A stretch of DNA of 64,000 nucleotides from Sideroxyarcus emersonii. GTDB lineage: Bacteria; Pseudomonadota; Gammaproteobacteria; Burkholderiales; Gallionellaceae. Position numbers and translations under genes: made by a program. The notes beneath the pieces were generated by a model. That model did not search any database, was not told where the DNA came from, and was given only the letters and a program-made list of their open reading frames with translations. The stretch lies in NCBI RefSeq assembly GCF_021654335.1, contig NZ_AP023423.1, positions 1,024,001 to 1,088,000 of the forward strand, read 5' to 3'. Shown in pieces: positions 26,794 to 36,896 of this stretch; position 1 is the first letter of the stretch, and every line of letters starts with the position of its first letter.

Positions 26794-28116
26794 ATGACTT
26801 CCAAAAAAACAGCACCCCAGATCGGTTTTGTCTCGCTCGGTTGCCCCAAGGCGACGGTCGATTCCGAGCACATCCTCACGCGCATGCGGGCGGAGGGCTA
26901 CATCATCACGCCGAGCTACCAGGAGGCCGATCTGGTGGTGGTCAACACCTGCGGCTTCATCGACAGCGCGGTGGCGGAATCGCTGGATGCCATCGGCGAA
27001 GCGCTGCAGGAGAACGGAAAGGTCATCGTCACCGGCTGCCTCGGCGCCAAGGGCGACATCGTGCAGCAGACGCACCCCAAGGTACTCGCCGTCACCGGGC
27101 CGCACGAGACCGATGCGGTGATGAACGCCGTACACCAGCACCTGCCCAGATTGCACGATCCCTACGTCGACCTGGTGCCGCCGCAAGGGGTGCGCCTCAC
27201 CCCGCAGCACTTCGCCTACCTGAAGATTTCCGAAGGCTGCAACCATCGCTGCACCTTCTGCATCATTCCCAGCCTGCGTGGCGACCTGGTGAGCCGACCG
27301 ATTCATGAAGTCATGGCCGAGGCGGAGAAACTGGTCGAGTCCGGCGTGAAGGAGCTGCTGGTCATCTCGCAGGACACCTCGGCCTACGGCGTGGACGTGA
27401 AATACCGTACCGGTTTCTGGAACGGCAAGCCGCTGAAGACGCGCATGACCGAACTGGCGGGTGCGCTCGGCAGCCTAGGCGTATGGACCCGCCTGCATTA
27501 CGTCTATCCCTATCCCAGTGTGGACGAGGTCATCCCGCTGATGGCCGAAGGCAAGATACTGCCGTACCTCGACATCCCGTTCCAGCATGCCAACGAACGC
27601 ATCCTCAAACTGATGAAGCGCCCGGCCAGCAGCGAGAACGTGCTCAAGCGCATCAAGCAATGGCGCGAGACCTGCCCCGACATCGTGTTGCGCAGCACCT
27701 TCATCGTCGGCTTCCCCGGCGAGACGGAAGAGGAGTTCGAAGAGCTGCTCGATTTCATCGAGGAAGCGCAGCTCGACCGCGTCGGCGCGTTCAAGTATTC
27801 GCCAGTGGAAGGTGCCGCAGCGAACGCGCTGGCCGAGCACGTCGACCCGGATGTGCAGGAAGACCGCCTGGCGCGCCTGATGTACCTGCAGGAAGAGATC
27901 AGTGCCGAGAAGCTGGCAAGGAAGGTCGGCCAGACCATGACCGTGCTGGTGGACGATGTGGATGAAGAGGGCTCGGTGGCGCGCAGCGCCGCCGATGCGC
28001 CGGAGATCGACGGGCTGGTGTACATCAACGGCGCAGAGCTGGAAGTCGGCGAGTTCGTCACCGTGAGGATCACCGATTCGGATGAGCATGATCTGTGGGG
28101 CGAAATTGTAAGCTGA
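26794..28116 (+). CDS. rimO: Ribosomal protein S12 methylthiotransferase RimO
   Basis: 440 residues, radical-SAM enzyme that methylthiolates Asp88 of S12. UPF0004 domain cysteines C17, C53 and C82 bind one cluster; the radical-SAM CxxxCxxC is C149, C153, C156 (GCNHRCTFC). A TRAM domain occupies the last ~65 residues. RimO rather than MiaB because of [18 protein letters not shown] and the [13 protein letters not shown] opening. ATG 26794 chosen; an upstream in-frame TTG (26779) overlaps the ZIP gene. Confidence 0.96.
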   Translation: MTSKKTAPQIGFVSLGCPKATVDSEHILTRMRAEGYIITPSYQEADLVVVNTCGFIDSAVAESLDAIGEALQENGKVIVTGCLGAKGDIVQQTHPKVLAVTGPHETDAVMNAVHQHLPRLHDPYVDLVPPQGVRLTPQHFAYLKISEGCNHRCTFCIIPSLRGDLVSRPIHEVMAEAEKLVESGVKELLVISQDTSAYGVDVKYRTGFWNGKPLKTRMTELAGALGSLGVWTRLHYVYPYPSVDEVIPLMAEGKILPYLDIPFQHANERILKLMKRPASSENVLKRIKQWRETCPDIVLRSTFIVGFPGETEEEFEELLDFIEEAQLDRVGAFKYSPVEGAAANALAEHVDPDVQEDRLARLMYLQEEISAEKLARKVGQTMTVLVDDVDEEGSVARSAADAPEIDGLVYINGAELEVGEFVTVRITDSDEHDLWGEIVS

Positions 28117-28144
28117 TGGCTGTCATCGCTTGTAAAAGCAGATC

Positions 28145-28477
28145 ATGAGTGAAGCGAATCCTTGTTTAAGCTGCGGCGCCTGCTGCGCCCATTACCGCAT
28201 TTCGTTCTACTGGGGCGAATCCAGCGAGGCGCCGGGCGGTTACGTCCCGCTCGAATACACCGAGAAGGTGCACCAGCACATGGTATGCATGAAGGGCACC
28301 AACAGCTATCCGCCCCGCTGCGTGGCGTTGCGCGGCGAGGTGGGCAAACAGGTCTCCTGTGCCATCTACGAGAACCGTCCCACCCCCTGTCGCGAGTTCA
28401 ACGAGTATGAACTGGACGGTACGCCGAACATGCGCTGTTTCAAACTGCGCGGCATCGTTCCCCCTGCTACAATCTGA
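28145..28477 (+). CDS. YkgJ family cysteine-cluster protein
   Basis: 110 residues with the CxxCGxCC pattern near the N-terminus (NPCLSCGACCAHY) and later cysteines (MVCMK, PPRCVAL, VSCAIYENRPTPCREF, MRCFKL). This is the layout of the zinc- or iron-chelating CxxCxxCC domain proteins. Biochemical role not known. It lies 3 nt before crcB. Confidence 0.9.
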   Translation: MSEANPCLSCGACCAHYRISFYWGESSEAPGGYVPLEYTEKVHQHMVCMKGTNSYPPRCVALRGEVGKQVSCAIYENRPTPCREFNEYELDGTPNMRCFKLRGIVPPATI

Positions 28478-28480
28478 GCC

Positions 28481-28864
28481 ATGACACTTTACGCCTTCTT
28501 CGCCATCGGACTGGGAGCTGCCATTGGTGCCTGGCTGCGCTGGGGCCTGGGGTTGTTGCTCAACCCGCTGCTGCCGGAATTGCCGCTGGGGACACTGGCA
28601 GCCAACCTCATCGGCGGCTACCTGGTTGGCCTGGCAGTCGCCTTCTTCATGCACTACCCGAATCTGTCGCCGGAATGGCGGCTGTTCGCCATCACCGGCT
28701 TTCTCGGCGGACTGACCACCTTTTCCACCTTCTCGGCCGAGACCGTCACGTTGCTGATGCGCGGGCAATATGCCTGGGGTACGACGATCATTGCGGCGCA
28801 CCTGGGCGGCTCGCTGCTGATGACGATACTGGGGATGCATACGTTCAAATGGGTACAGCAATAG
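28481..28864 (+). CDS. crcB: Fluoride channel CrcB/Fluc
   Basis: 127 residues, four helices, dual-topology fluoride exporter. Signature motifs: [23 protein letters not shown] (conserved Asn) and [15 protein letters not shown] (the phenylalanine box and Na+ site). It is followed 17 nt later by a DUF190 gene, a pairing known from many bacteria. I find no crcB fluoride riboswitch ahead of it. Confidence 0.95.
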   Translation: MTLYAFFAIGLGAAIGAWLRWGLGLLLNPLLPELPLGTLAANLIGGYLVGLAVAFFMHYPNLSPEWRLFAITGFLGGLTTFSTFSAETVTLLMRGQYAWGTTIIAAHLGGSLLMTILGMHTFKWVQQ

Positions 28865-28881
28865 GACAAGGGGAGGGCAAC

Positions 28882-29202
28882 ATGCAGACCGTCGTGATCA
28901 GGTTCTATGTCAGCGAAAGACAGCATCACCACAGCGAATTGATGCATGAATGGCTGCTGCGCCTGGCGCAACAGCTGGAATTGCCCGGTGGTTCGGCTTT
29001 CCGCGCCATCGCGGGATACGGGCGGCACCGCCACATGCACGACGAGACCTTCTTCGAGCTGGCGGGCGAACTGGCGGTTGCGGTCGAGTTCATCCTTGAA
29101 GCGGAACAGGCGGATCGGCTGATCGCCGCCATCGACGCGGAACAGCTGCAACTGCACTATGTGCGTTATGCGGTCGAGTTCAAGGCCACCGCAGGCAAAT
29201 AA
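28882..29202 (+). CDS. DUF190 (PII-like) protein
   Basis: 106 residues with the ferredoxin-like PII-type pattern: VVIRFYVSERQHHHSELMHEWLLRLAQQLELPGGSAFRAIAGYGRHRHMH. Homologues are encoded beside crcB and are thought to be regulatory PII-like proteins. ATG 28882 is preceded by AAGGGGAGGGCAA. It converges with the DUF2934 gene with no gap. Confidence 0.9.
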   Translation: MQTVVIRFYVSERQHHHSELMHEWLLRLAQQLELPGGSAFRAIAGYGRHRHMHDETFFELAGELAVAVEFILEAEQADRLIAAIDAEQLQLHYVRYAVEFKATAGK

Positions 29203-29583
29203 CTACTTGCCCTTGCCCGACAACTGGGCATCGATCTGGGCTTCCGCCGCGATCCAGTAATCCATCGCACCGCTGGCGAAACCGTTCTTCTCGGCGATGA
29301 AATACGCCGCATCCTGGATCATCCGGTAACGCTGTTCCGGCGTCGGTGCCGCACCCCTGGCCGGGGCGGCCTTGGCGCGCGGTGCGGCTTTCTTCACTGC
29401 GGCCGAGGGTTTGCTGGTGCCGGCGGCGGATTTCTTGACGGTCGTTGCGGGCTTCTTCGTGGTCGCGGTTCTGGCGGTCGCTGTTTTTGCGCTGCCCTTG
29501 CCGGTGCCTGCCACAGTCGTCTTCCCGGTTGCGGGTTTGGTGGCGACAGGCTTCTTTGCGGTGGTGGATCTGGATGTGGCCAT
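29203..29583 (-). CDS. DUF2934 protein with histone-H1-like N-terminus
   Basis: 126 residues. Residues 1-85 are a low-complexity Ala/Lys/Thr tail (repeats such as AKKPVATKP and TTKKPATT) like bacterial histone-H1-like proteins. The last ~40 residues match DUF2934 (RYRMIQDAAYFIAEKNGFASGAMDYWIAAEAQIDAQL). A nucleic-acid-binding role is inferred from the basic tail only. Confidence 0.82.
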   Translation of the reverse strand: MATSRSTTAKKPVATKPATGKTTVAGTGKGSAKTATARTATTKKPATTVKKSAAGTSKPSAAVKKAAPRAKAAPARGAAPTPEQRYRMIQDAAYFIAEKNGFASGAMDYWIAAEAQIDAQLSGKGK

Positions 29584-29690
29584 GATGCATACCTTTCACA
29601 AAATGAACCTCACAGGGCGAGGCATCCCGTTCTCCTGCGCCGGATTCTAAACCTAAACGCCGGCGAAGCGCAGTATCCGCCCCGATTGTT

Positions 29691-30446
29691 TCAAAGACAG
29701 AACACGCCGCCCGGACAGCTCTGCGACTGTTCGATGCGCGCCAGGGTCGGCAGCAGGTTGAGGCCGGTGTTGTCCTTCAGGGCATGGGCCTGTTCCTTGA
29801 GGTCGTCCAGCCCGATGCGGATGGGGGCGCCCGTCGCCGCCAGTGCGATCACGTTGCCGCTCTCGCAGGAAGGGAAGGCCAGTGCACGCGTGTCGAAGGC
29901 GTCGCGCAGGCGTTCCAGGCTGGTGGCGTAGCCGCGGCTGCGACCCAGCAGGTTCACCGCCATCACGCCATCGTCGTTCAGCCGCGCGCGGCACAGCTGG
30001 TAGAACGGCAGCGTATCCAGCTCGCCGGGGCGCGCATTCTCGTCGAAGCCGTCTACCAGGATCAGGTCATAAGTCTTGTCGTTCTCGGCGACGAAGCGGG
30101 CACCGTCGCCGATCACGATGTTGAGCCGCTTCGGGTCTTCCGGCAACTTGAAGAACTGCCGCGCCGCTGCCACCACGCGCGGCTCGATCTCCACCACGGT
30201 CAGCTTGGCCAGCGGATAGTTGCGGTACAGGAACTTGGTGAGCGAGGCCGCGCCGAGGCCGATCAGCAGCACCTTGCGCGGGAAGCGCGAATCGTCGCGC
30301 AGCAGCAGGCTGGCCATCATTTCCCTGGTGTAGTCCAGCTCCAGGTGCCAGGGCCGCGCGATGCGCATCGCGCCCTGTATCCAGAGCGAGCCGAAATGCA
30401 GGAAGCGGACACCGCCTTCCTCACTGATGTCGATGGGGTAAGTCAT
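29691..30446 (-). CDS. Spermidine-synthase-like methyltransferase-fold protein
   Basis: 251 residues, Rossmann-like spermine/spermidine synthase family: VLLIGLGAASLTKFLYRNYP (cofactor loop), LTVVEIEPRVVAAARQFF (acidic residue at strand 2), and YDLILVDGFD (polyamine/aminopropyl site). It lacks the N-terminal beta domain typical of SpeE, so the true substrate is unclear. Third gene of the minus-strand group nnrD-DUF2937-this gene; 5 nt after the DUF2937 stop. Confidence 0.85.
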   Translation of the reverse strand: MTYPIDISEEGGVRFLHFGSLWIQGAMRIARPWHLELDYTREMMASLLLRDDSRFPRKVLLIGLGAASLTKFLYRNYPLAKLTVVEIEPRVVAAARQFFKLPEDPKRLNIVIGDGARFVAENDKTYDLILVDGFDENARPGELDTLPFYQLCRARLNDDGVMAVNLLGRSRGYATSLERLRDAFDTRALAFPSCESGNVIALAATGAPIRIGLDDLKEQAHALKDNTGLNLLPTLARIEQSQSCPGGVFCL

Positions 30447-30451
30447 GGTGT

Positions 30452-30982
30452 TCAGGTCGATGAAAGTGGATGTGAGGGACGGAACAGTTTCCTGACCGTG
30501 TAGCGTGCCAGCGCCAGCAGCATCTCCACCAGCAGCAGGATGGCGATGGCGGCGCCGGCACCGAATGCCAGCGCATCCTGGTTCAGCGGCACGGCATAGC
30601 TGTATTGCCCCAGCGCCTCGTCGATCATTTCGCGGTCGCCGTGCAGCAGCACGTTCAACGCCTTCTGCGGCAGGCTGGCGTTCAGTGCCGCCAGGTCGGT
30701 CTCGAAACGCTGTTTGCGCTGCACCATCTTGGCTATCGCCATGCCTTCTTCCTGGAACGGCTTTTCGCCGCTGTTGCGATGCAGCTCGATCAGCTTGTCG
30801 AGGTCGCCGCCGAAATACTTGTTGGCGATCTCCTGGTATGGCTGCAAATTGATGTTTACCTCGCGCAGGTGCGCATCGACGCGTTTCTGGTACTGGTCGA
30901 TGAAGTTGGGCACCTGCAGCCCGGCCAGCAGCGAGATGCAGGCCACGACGACGATCAGATAGCGGTAGAGGAGGCTACCCAT
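30452..30982 (-). CDS. DUF2937 membrane protein
   Basis: 176 residues. One membrane helix at each end (about 7-23 and 137-160) and a periplasmic helical middle with YQKRVDAHLREVNINLQPYQEIANKYFGGDLDKLIELH. The pattern matches DUF2937 proteins. Function unknown. Start 3 nt after the nnrD stop. Confidence 0.8.
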   Translation of the reverse strand: MGSLLYRYLIVVVACISLLAGLQVPNFIDQYQKRVDAHLREVNINLQPYQEIANKYFGGDLDKLIELHRNSGEKPFQEEGMAIAKMVQRKQRFETDLAALNASLPQKALNVLLHGDREMIDEALGQYSYAVPLNQDALAFGAGAAIAILLLVEMLLALARYTVRKLFRPSHPLSST

Positions 30983-30985
30983 GTA

Positions 30986-31840
30986 TCAGCGCGGTGCCAT
31001 GCGGTTCAACAGCCAGCGCGCCCATTCGGTGACTTCGGTGGCGCTCATGCCGAGCATGGCCTGCTGCTGGTCCAGCTCGTCGCCTGCCGCGCCGTGCAGA
31101 TGCACGCCGAGCAGCAGCGCCTGGTCCGTCTCCAGCCCCTGTGCGATGAACGCCGCGATCATGCCGGCCAGCACATCGCCCATGCCCGCGCTGCTCATGC
31201 CGGGGTTGCCGGTCCGGTTGATATGCAGCTTGCCGTCGCGCGTGGCGCACAGGCTGCCTGCGCCTTTCAGCACCACGCTGCCGCCCAGCCGCTGCGCCAG
31301 GCTTAGCGCCGCACGCGGGCGGTCGCCCTGGATGTCTTCTATGCCGCAGCCCAGCAGGCGCGCGGCCTCACCCGGGTGCGGGGTGAACACGGCGGGGGCC
31401 TTGCGGCCGTGCAGCATGCCGCGCAGGTCGGGGCGCTGGGCGATGATATTGAGCGCGTCGGCGTCCAGCACCAGCGCCACGTCCAGCAACAGCGCGTCGT
31501 ACAGCAGTTTCTGCGCGGGCAGGCTCTGGCCGAGGCCGCAGCCGATGAGCAAGACGTCCGGTTTGGCCGTCCTCAGCGCCTCGGCGGCCGGGTGCAGCAT
31601 CAGTTCCGGCATCCGCATGTCCACCAGCGGCATCTTGTCCGCCAGCAGGCCGATGTGTACGCATCCGGCGCCCATCTTGAATGCCGCTCGTCCGGCCAGG
31701 ATCGCGGCCCCCACCATGCCATTGGCTCCGCCGATCACCGTGACGGTGCCGAACTGGCCCTTGTGGCTGTCCTTGGGGCGGGGCTTGAGGAAGGCGGCGA
31801 CCTGTTTCCGGGTGATTGTGGCGGGGCGGGCTGTGGGCAT
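30986..31840 (-). CDS. nnrD: ADP-dependent NAD(P)H-hydrate dehydratase (stand-alone)
   Basis: 284 residues, ribokinase-like YjeF C-terminal domain that repairs hydrated NAD(P)H. Motifs: VTVIGGANGMVGAAILAGRAA, KPDVLLIGCGLGQ, VLDADALNIIAQ, VFTPHPGEAARLL, and NPGMSSAGMGDVLAGMIAA with the catalytic Asp. It lacks the N-terminal NnrE epimerase domain found in the fused E. coli protein, so the epimerase should be elsewhere. First gene of a three-gene group; divergent from purL. Confidence 0.93.
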   Translation of the reverse strand: MPTARPATITRKQVAAFLKPRPKDSHKGQFGTVTVIGGANGMVGAAILAGRAAFKMGAGCVHIGLLADKMPLVDMRMPELMLHPAAEALRTAKPDVLLIGCGLGQSLPAQKLLYDALLLDVALVLDADALNIIAQRPDLRGMLHGRKAPAVFTPHPGEAARLLGCGIEDIQGDRPRAALSLAQRLGGSVVLKGAGSLCATRDGKLHINRTGNPGMSSAGMGDVLAGMIAAFIAQGLETDQALLLGVHLHGAAGDELDQQQAMLGMSATEVTEWARWLLNRMAPR

Positions 31841-31909
31841 AAGGGGGCTCTCGGGTTTCGTCAGGCATGTTTCAGGTGCCGACTGCTTAGGTTAAATGGG
31901 TGCGCATAG

Positions 31910-31915
31910 TATAAT
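31910..31915 (+). promoter_or_regulatory. TATAAT -10 box of purL
   Basis: GCATAGTATAATCCGG, 33 nt before the purL ATG, with TTAGGT 17 nt farther upstream as a poor -35. Confidence 0.5.
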
Positions 31916-31947
31916 CCGGCCTCGTTATTTCATCGCGCTATCTCGCC

Positions 31948-34900
31948 ATGTTCCGCACCTCGATAGGTAAAGCTGCCCTCTCTTCCTTCCGTCTCGACAA
32001 GCTGCGCGCCGCGCTGGATGCCACGAAATCCGGCATCGCCCTCGAAGACACCCGCCACTGCTATTTCACCGAACTGTCCGCCGAGCTGACGTCCGCCGAA
32101 GCCGGCCTGCTGGACCGCCTGCTCGGGCTGGACAAGGGCGCAGGCGCGCCGCAGGGCGATGGCAAGGTGCAGACGCTGCTGGTCATCCCGCGCCTCGGCA
32201 CCATCTCGCCCTGGTCGTCCAAGGCCACCGATATCGCCCGCCACTGCAGCCTGTCGCAAGTGAAACGCATCGAGCGCGGTGTGGTGTATTACCTGAAGAA
32301 CAAGAGCGGCAAGCCGCTGAGCGAGGCGGAGCAGAAGGCCGTGCTGCCGCTGCTGCACGACCGCATGACCGAATCCGTCATCGCCGACGCAACCGGCATC
32401 GAAGAGCGCATCTTCAAGCATGGCACGCCGCAGCCGCTCACCAGCGTGGACATCCTGCGCGCCGGCCGCGCTGCGCTGGAAGCCGCCAACCGCGAACTGG
32501 GCCTGGCGCTTTCCGCCGACGAGATCGACTACCTGGTGGAGAACTTCGGCAAGCTCGGGCGCAATCCCACCGACGTCGAACTGATGATGTTCGCGCAGGC
32601 CAATTCCGAGCACTGCCGCCACAAGATATTCAACGCCGACTGGATCATCGACGACGAGCAGCAGGGCATCTCGCTGTTCGGCATGATCCGCAACACGCAC
32701 AAGCTGCACCCCGAAGGCACCGTGGTCGCCTATTCCGACAATTCCTCGGTCATCGAGGGCGCCGAGATCGAGCGCTTCTACCCGCGCCGGGACGGCAGCT
32801 ACGCCTTCAGCCGCGAACTCACCCACACCCTGATGAAGGTGGAGACGCATAACCACCCGACTGCCATTGCGCCGTTCGCCGGCGCGGCCACCGGCTCCGG
32901 CGGCGAGATCCGCGACGAAGGCGCCACCGGCACCGGCTCCAAGCCCAAGGCCGGATTGACCGGGTTCTCGGTGTCCAACCTCAACATCCCCGGTTTCGAG
33001 CAGCCCTGGGAAGCCAACCCCTGCGGCAAGCCCGGGCGCATCGCCTCGCCGCTGCAGATCATGATCGACGGCCCGCTCGGCGGCGCCGCCTTCAACAACG
33101 AATTCGGCCGCCCCAACCTGGCGGGGTACTTCCGCACCTTCGAAGAGCAGGTGAACGGCGAAGTGCGCGGCTACCACAAGCCCATCATGCTCGCCGGCGG
33201 CGTCGGCAACATCAAGGCCGAGCACACCCACAAGCACGACCTGCCGGAAGGCGCCGTGCTGATCCAGCTGGGCGGCCCCGGCATGCTGATCGGCCTGGGC
33301 GGCGGTGCGGCATCCAGCATGGATACCGGCGCCAATGCCGAAAACCTCGATTTCGATTCGGTGCAGCGCGGCAATCCCGAGATGCAGCGCCGCGCGCAGG
33401 AAGTCATCGACCGCTGCTGGCAGATGGGCGACAACAACCCCATCCTCTCCATCCATGACGTCGGCGCGGGCGGCATCTCCAATGCGCTGCCGGAACTGGT
33501 GCATGGCGGCGGCAAGGGCGCGCACTTCGAGCTGCGTTCGGTGCCGAACGAAGAGCGCGGCATGTCGCCGATGCAGATCTGGAGCAACGAAGCGCAGGAG
33601 CGCTACGTGCTGGCCATCCCGGTGGAGCGCGTGCTGGAATTCAAGGAGCTGTGCGAACGCGAGCGCTGCCCCTTCGCCGTGCTGGGCCACGCCATCCGCG
33701 AAGACCGCCTCGAAGTGCATGACGAAGAGTTCGGCAACAACGCGGTGGACATGCCGCTCTCCGTGCTGCTGGGCAAGCCGCCCAAGATGACGCGCAAGGT
33801 GCAGCGCGAGCAGGTGAAGCTGCCGAAGTTCGACACCGGCAACATCGTGCTGAAGGATGCTATCGCCCGCGTGCTGCGCCTGCCCAGCGTGGCCGACAAG
33901 ACCTTCCTCATCAGCATCGGCGACCGCACCGTGGGCGGCATGACCGCGCGCGACCAGATGGTCGGCCCGTGGCAAGTGCCGGTGGCCGATGTGGCCGTCA
34001 CGCTGATGGGCTACAACACCCATCTGGCCGAAGCCTTCGCGCTCGGCGAGCGTACTCCCATCGCCGTGCTCAATGGGCCGGCCTCCGGGCGCATGGCCAT
34101 CGGCGAGGCGATCACCAACATCGCCGCCGCGCAGATCGACAAGATCGGCGACATCAAGCTCTCCGCCAACTGGATGGCTGCCGCCGGCCACCACGGCGAA
34201 GACGCGATTCTGTTCGACACCGTCAAGGCGGTGGGCATGGAACTGTGCCCGCAACTGGGCATCAGCATCCCGGTGGGCAAGGATTCCATGTCGATGAAAA
34301 CCACTTGGTTCGACGAACCAAGTGGTTTCGGTGGAGACTCACCTGCGCAGCAGGTTAGTCGAAACCAAAACGACCTGAGCATGAAGAAAGAAGTGATCGC
34401 CCCCCTGTCGCTCATCATCTCCGCCTTCGCCCCGTGCAGCGATGCGCGCAAGACGCTTACCCCGCAACTGATGGCCGATACCGATACCGTGGTGCTGCTG
34501 TTCGACTTGGGTAACGGCAAAAACCGTCTCGGCGGCTCGGCGCTGGCTCAGGTGTACAAGCAGGTGGGCGATGTGGCGCCGGACGTGGATAGCGCAGAGC
34601 AGCTCAAGGCCTTCTTCAACCTGATCCAGCATCTCAACCGCGAAGGCAAGCTGCTGGCTTACCACGACCGTTCCGACGGCGGCATGCTGGCGGCGCTGTG
34701 CGAGATGAGCTTCGCCTCGCATATCGGCCTGGATATCCGCCTGGACGAATGCAAGGGCGACGACCTCGGCATCCTGTTCAACGAAGAACTCGGCGCGCTG
34801 GTGCAGGTGCGCCGTGCCGACCTGGCCGACATCTTCGTGCAGTGCGACGATGCAGGCTTGGGCAATGTGCACGAAGTGGCGCGCCTCAACACCACGGGGA

Positions 34901-35889
34901 TGATCAATATCACCCGCGGCAAGAACACGCTCTACAGCGAGAACGCCATCGCGCTGCGCCGCATCTGGAGCGAGACCACTTACCAGATGCAGAAGCTGCG
35001 CGACAACCCGGCCTGCGCACAACAGGAATTCGACCGCACGCTGGATGCCAAAGACCCCGGCCTGCATGTGAAGCTGACCTACGACCTCAACGAGAGCGTC
35101 GCGCCCGCCTTGCTGAAGACCCGCCCCAGGATGGCCATCCTGCGCGAGCAGGGCGTCAACGGCCACGTCGAGATGGCCGCCGCATTCGTCCGCGCCGGCT
35201 TCCATGCCGTGGACGTGCACATGAGCGACATCATCAGCGGCCGCGTGCAGTTGGCCGACTTCAAGGGCGTGGTCGCCTGCGGCGGCTTCTCCTACGGCGA
35301 CGTGCTGGGCGCGGGCGAGGGCTGGGCGAAATCCATCCTGTTCAACCCGCGTGCGCGCGACGAGTTCGAAGCTTTCTTCAAGCGCAACGACACCTTCGCG
35401 CTCGGCGTGTGCAACGGCTGCCAGATGATGAGCAACCTGCACGAGATCATCCCCGGCGCGGAAAACTGGGCGCACTTCGCGCGCAACCAGTCCGAGCAGT
35501 TCGAAGCGCGCTTTGTGATGGTGGAAGTGCAGCAATCGCCTTCCATCCTGTTCGACGGCATGGCCGGCAGCCGCATGCCCATCGTCGTCGCGCACGGCGA
35601 AGGCTATGCCGACTTCGGCAACACCAAGCGGCTGCATGCTGCGCAACCCTTGGTCTCGCTGCGCTATGTCGACCACTACGGCAAGGCGACCACCACCTAT
35701 CCGCTCAACCCCAACGGCTCGCCGCAGGGCATCACCGGCCTCACCACGCCGGACGGCCGCTTCAGCATCATGATGCCGCATCCGGAGCGCGTGTTCCGCG
35801 CTGTGCAGAATTCTTGGTATCCGAAGGAATGGCAGGAGAACGGCGCATGGCTGCGCATGTTCCAGAATGCGCGGAAGTGGGTGGGGTAA
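31948..35889 (+). CDS. purL: Phosphoribosylformylglycinamidine synthase, single-chain
   Basis: 1313 residues, step 4 of purine synthesis: FGAR + glutamine + ATP to FGAM. Large gammaproteobacterial-type form: N-terminal PurS-like region, linker, two AIRS-type halves ([18 protein letters not shown] active-site histidine, [17 protein letters not shown]) and a C-terminal glutaminase with catalytic C1155 in [12 protein letters not shown]. Oddity: residues about 784-807, between SMKTTW and [12 protein letters not shown], include about 20 extra residues encoded by a palindromic DNA element (34298-34366). Otherwise normal; the frame is intact. Confidence 0.96.
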   Translation: MFRTSIGKAALSSFRLDKLRAALDATKSGIALEDTRHCYFTELSAELTSAEAGLLDRLLGLDKGAGAPQGDGKVQTLLVIPRLGTISPWSSKATDIARHCSLSQVKRIERGVVYYLKNKSGKPLSEAEQKAVLPLLHDRMTESVIADATGIEERIFKHGTPQPLTSVDILRAGRAALEAANRELGLALSADEIDYLVENFGKLGRNPTDVELMMFAQANSEHCRHKIFNADWIIDDEQQGISLFGMIRNTHKLHPEGTVVAYSDNSSVIEGAEIERFYPRRDGSYAFSRELTHTLMKVETHNHPTAIAPFAGAATGSGGEIRDEGATGTGSKPKAGLTGFSVSNLNIPGFEQPWEANPCGKPGRIASPLQIMIDGPLGGAAFNNEFGRPNLAGYFRTFEEQVNGEVRGYHKPIMLAGGVGNIKAEHTHKHDLPEGAVLIQLGGPGMLIGLGGGAASSMDTGANAENLDFDSVQRGNPEMQRRAQEVIDRCWQMGDNNPILSIHDVGAGGISNALPELVHGGGKGAHFELRSVPNEERGMSPMQIWSNEAQERYVLAIPVERVLEFKELCERERCPFAVLGHAIREDRLEVHDEEFGNNAVDMPLSVLLGKPPKMTRKVQREQVKLPKFDTGNIVLKDAIARVLRLPSVADKTFLISIGDRTVGGMTARDQMVGPWQVPVADVAVTLMGYNTHLAEAFALGERTPIAVLNGPASGRMAIGEAITNIAAAQIDKIGDIKLSANWMAAAGHHGEDAILFDTVKAVGMELCPQLGISIPVGKDSMSMKTTWFDEPSGFGGDSPAQQVSRNQNDLSMKKEVIAPLSLIISAFAPCSDARKTLTPQLMADTDTVVLLFDLGNGKNRLGGSALAQVYKQVGDVAPDVDSAEQLKAFFNLIQHLNREGKLLAYHDRSDGGMLAALCEMSFASHIGLDIRLDECKGDDLGILFNEELGALVQVRRADLADIFVQCDDAGLGNVHEVARLNTTGMINITRGKNTLYSENAIALRRIWSETTYQMQKLRDNPACAQQEFDRTLDAKDPGLHVKLTYDLNESVAPALLKTRPRMAILREQGVNGHVEMAAAFVRAGFHAVDVHMSDIISGRVQLADFKGVVACGGFSYGDVLGAGEGWAKSILFNPRARDEFEAFFKRNDTFALGVCNGCQMMSNLHEIIPGAENWAHFARNQSEQFEARFVMVEVQQSPSILFDGMAGSRMPIVVAHGEGYADFGNTKRLHAAQPLVSLRYVDHYGKATTTYPLNPNGSPQGITGLTTPDGRFSIMMPHPERVFRAVQNSWYPKEWQENGAWLRMFQNARKWVG
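34298..34366 (+). repeat. Palindromic (REP-like) insertion inside purL
   Basis: 69 nt (23 codons, frame kept). The first part is a perfect 15-bp inverted repeat with a one-base centre (AAACCACTTGGTTCG-A-mirror) at 34298-34328. The second overlaps it: GGTTTCG ... CGAAACC enclosing GACTCACCTGC-GCA-GCAGGTTAGTC (34324-34366). At the protein level it is an insertion into a loop. Looks like a small mobile palindromic unit; its copy number elsewhere is unknown. Confidence 0.7.
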
Positions 35890-35894
35890 TCGCG

Positions 35895-35980
35895 CCATTC
35901 CGGTGCTGCGTGTGTTGTTGGGGCTTTAGTCTCTTACAACCACGACGTACCCATTGCGGGTGCAGGCCGGAATCCAGTGG
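35895..35980. repeat. Degenerate REP-type repeat after purL
   Basis: CCATTCCGG at 35895 and CCGGAATCCAGTGG at 35967-35980 form the arms of the widespread CATTCCGG...CCGGAATCCAG intergenic repeat, here separated by about 60 nt. Confidence 0.5.
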
Positions 35981-35990
35981 TTGGGGTAGT

Positions 35991-36018
35991 AAAAAAGCGG
36001 CTTGATGGTCGCTTTTTT
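35991..36018. terminator. Bidirectional terminator between purL and the rhodanese gene
   Basis: AAAAAAGCG and CGCTTTTTT arms around a 10-nt loop; A-run and T-run allow use in both directions by the converging genes. Confidence 0.75.
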
Positions 36019-36048
36019 ATTGTCTTGTCGGTGAGCGGAGGCGAATGA

Positions 36049-36630
36049 TCAGACGACGGTCAGGCCCAGCGAGCACCAGTCCTGCATGCCGCCGCGGTAC
36101 CACTTCAGCTTGTTGGCCGGGTAGCGGAGCGAGAGCAGGGTGCGGATGTAGTTCGGCGTCTGGCCGCACCACGGGCCATTGCAAAAGATCGCCAAGGTGC
36201 GGGCGGTGCTGAAATCGCCAGCGCCGCCTGCTTCCTTGGCGCCGAACAATTCGGTCAGTGTCTGCTTCACGCCGGGCAGGTCGGTGGCCTGGCCCGCCAT
36301 ATTCTGCGCATAAGGCACATTCACCGCACCGGGGATGGTGCCCTTGGCATACCAGTCCGGCGTGCGTGAATCGACGACGATCAGGCTGCTGTCGCCTTTG
36401 CGTATGCGCTTCAGGCAGTCCAGCACTTCCAGTTCGCCCAGCGTTTCCACGCCCGGTGCCAGTTGCATCGGCTGGATGCAGTAGGGCGGGCATTTGCGCG
36501 CGGTGATTGCGTATTCGGGGCGGATCGTGGCGGACGGATTTTCTTCGCGCCGAATGATGACGGGATTGCCATGGTGCAGCACTTCGACGACGGGCTGGTC
36601 TGCGCTGATGTTGTATTCAGTCATGGTCAT
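36049..36630 (-). CDS. Rhodanese-domain protein
   Basis: 193 residues. Rhodanese fold with IVVDSRTPDWYAKGTIPGAVNVPYA and an active-site loop AIFCNGPWCGQTPN carrying the catalytic cysteine candidate. An N-terminal segment of ~75 residues with two cysteines (ARKCPPYCIQP) precedes it. Sulphurtransferase or redox role. Start ATG 36630 or 36624. Eight nucleotides after the KTSC gene, so likely one operon controlled by the 37.1 kb promoter and leader. Confidence 0.85.
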   Translation of the reverse strand: MTMTEYNISADQPVVEVLHHGNPVIIRREENPSATIRPEYAITARKCPPYCIQPMQLAPGVETLGELEVLDCLKRIRKGDSSLIVVDSRTPDWYAKGTIPGAVNVPYAQNMAGQATDLPGVKQTLTELFGAKEAGGAGDFSTARTLAIFCNGPWCGQTPNYIRTLLSLRYPANKLKWYRGGMQDWCSLGLTVV

Positions 36631-36638
36631 CGCCCGGC

Positions 36639-36896
36639 TTATTTGAACAGTTCGTCGAGCGGATTCTTGCCCGTGGGGTTGGCTGCGCCGACCCGCTTCA
36701 CTGTGTATTGTTCTTCGATATTGTCGCGGTAGATGCTCCAGGCCGAGGCAGAACCGGCGAGCCTGCGCCATAGGTCTTCTGCGACGTTGCTATATTGCAG
36801 CGTTTCGCCGTTATCGAGCTGTACCTGCAGCATGCGTGAGCGCGCGTCGTAGCCGATGGCGCGCAGTTTGCCGGAGTTGATCTTCTTCATTTCCAT
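36639..36896 (-). CDS. KTSC-domain protein
   Basis: 85 residues, small beta-rich KTSC-like domain: LRAIGYDARSRMLQVQLDNGETLQYSNVAEDLW, then SAWSIYRDNIEEQYTVKRV. Function of the family is not established; related domains occur with RNA- or DNA-linked proteins. Starts at ATG 36896 or 36890; the latter overlaps the stop of a 26-codon upstream frame (ATGA), which favours 36890 as a coupled start. Confidence 0.75.
   Translation of the reverse strand: MEMKKINSGKLRAIGYDARSRMLQVQLDNGETLQYSNVAEDLWRRLAGSASAWSIYRDNIEEQYTVKRVGAANPTGKNPLDELFK

Noticed and set aside
28400..28480. Fluoride riboswitch before crcB
   Set aside because: The region is coding sequence of the cysteine-cluster protein and shows no crcB-motif pattern.
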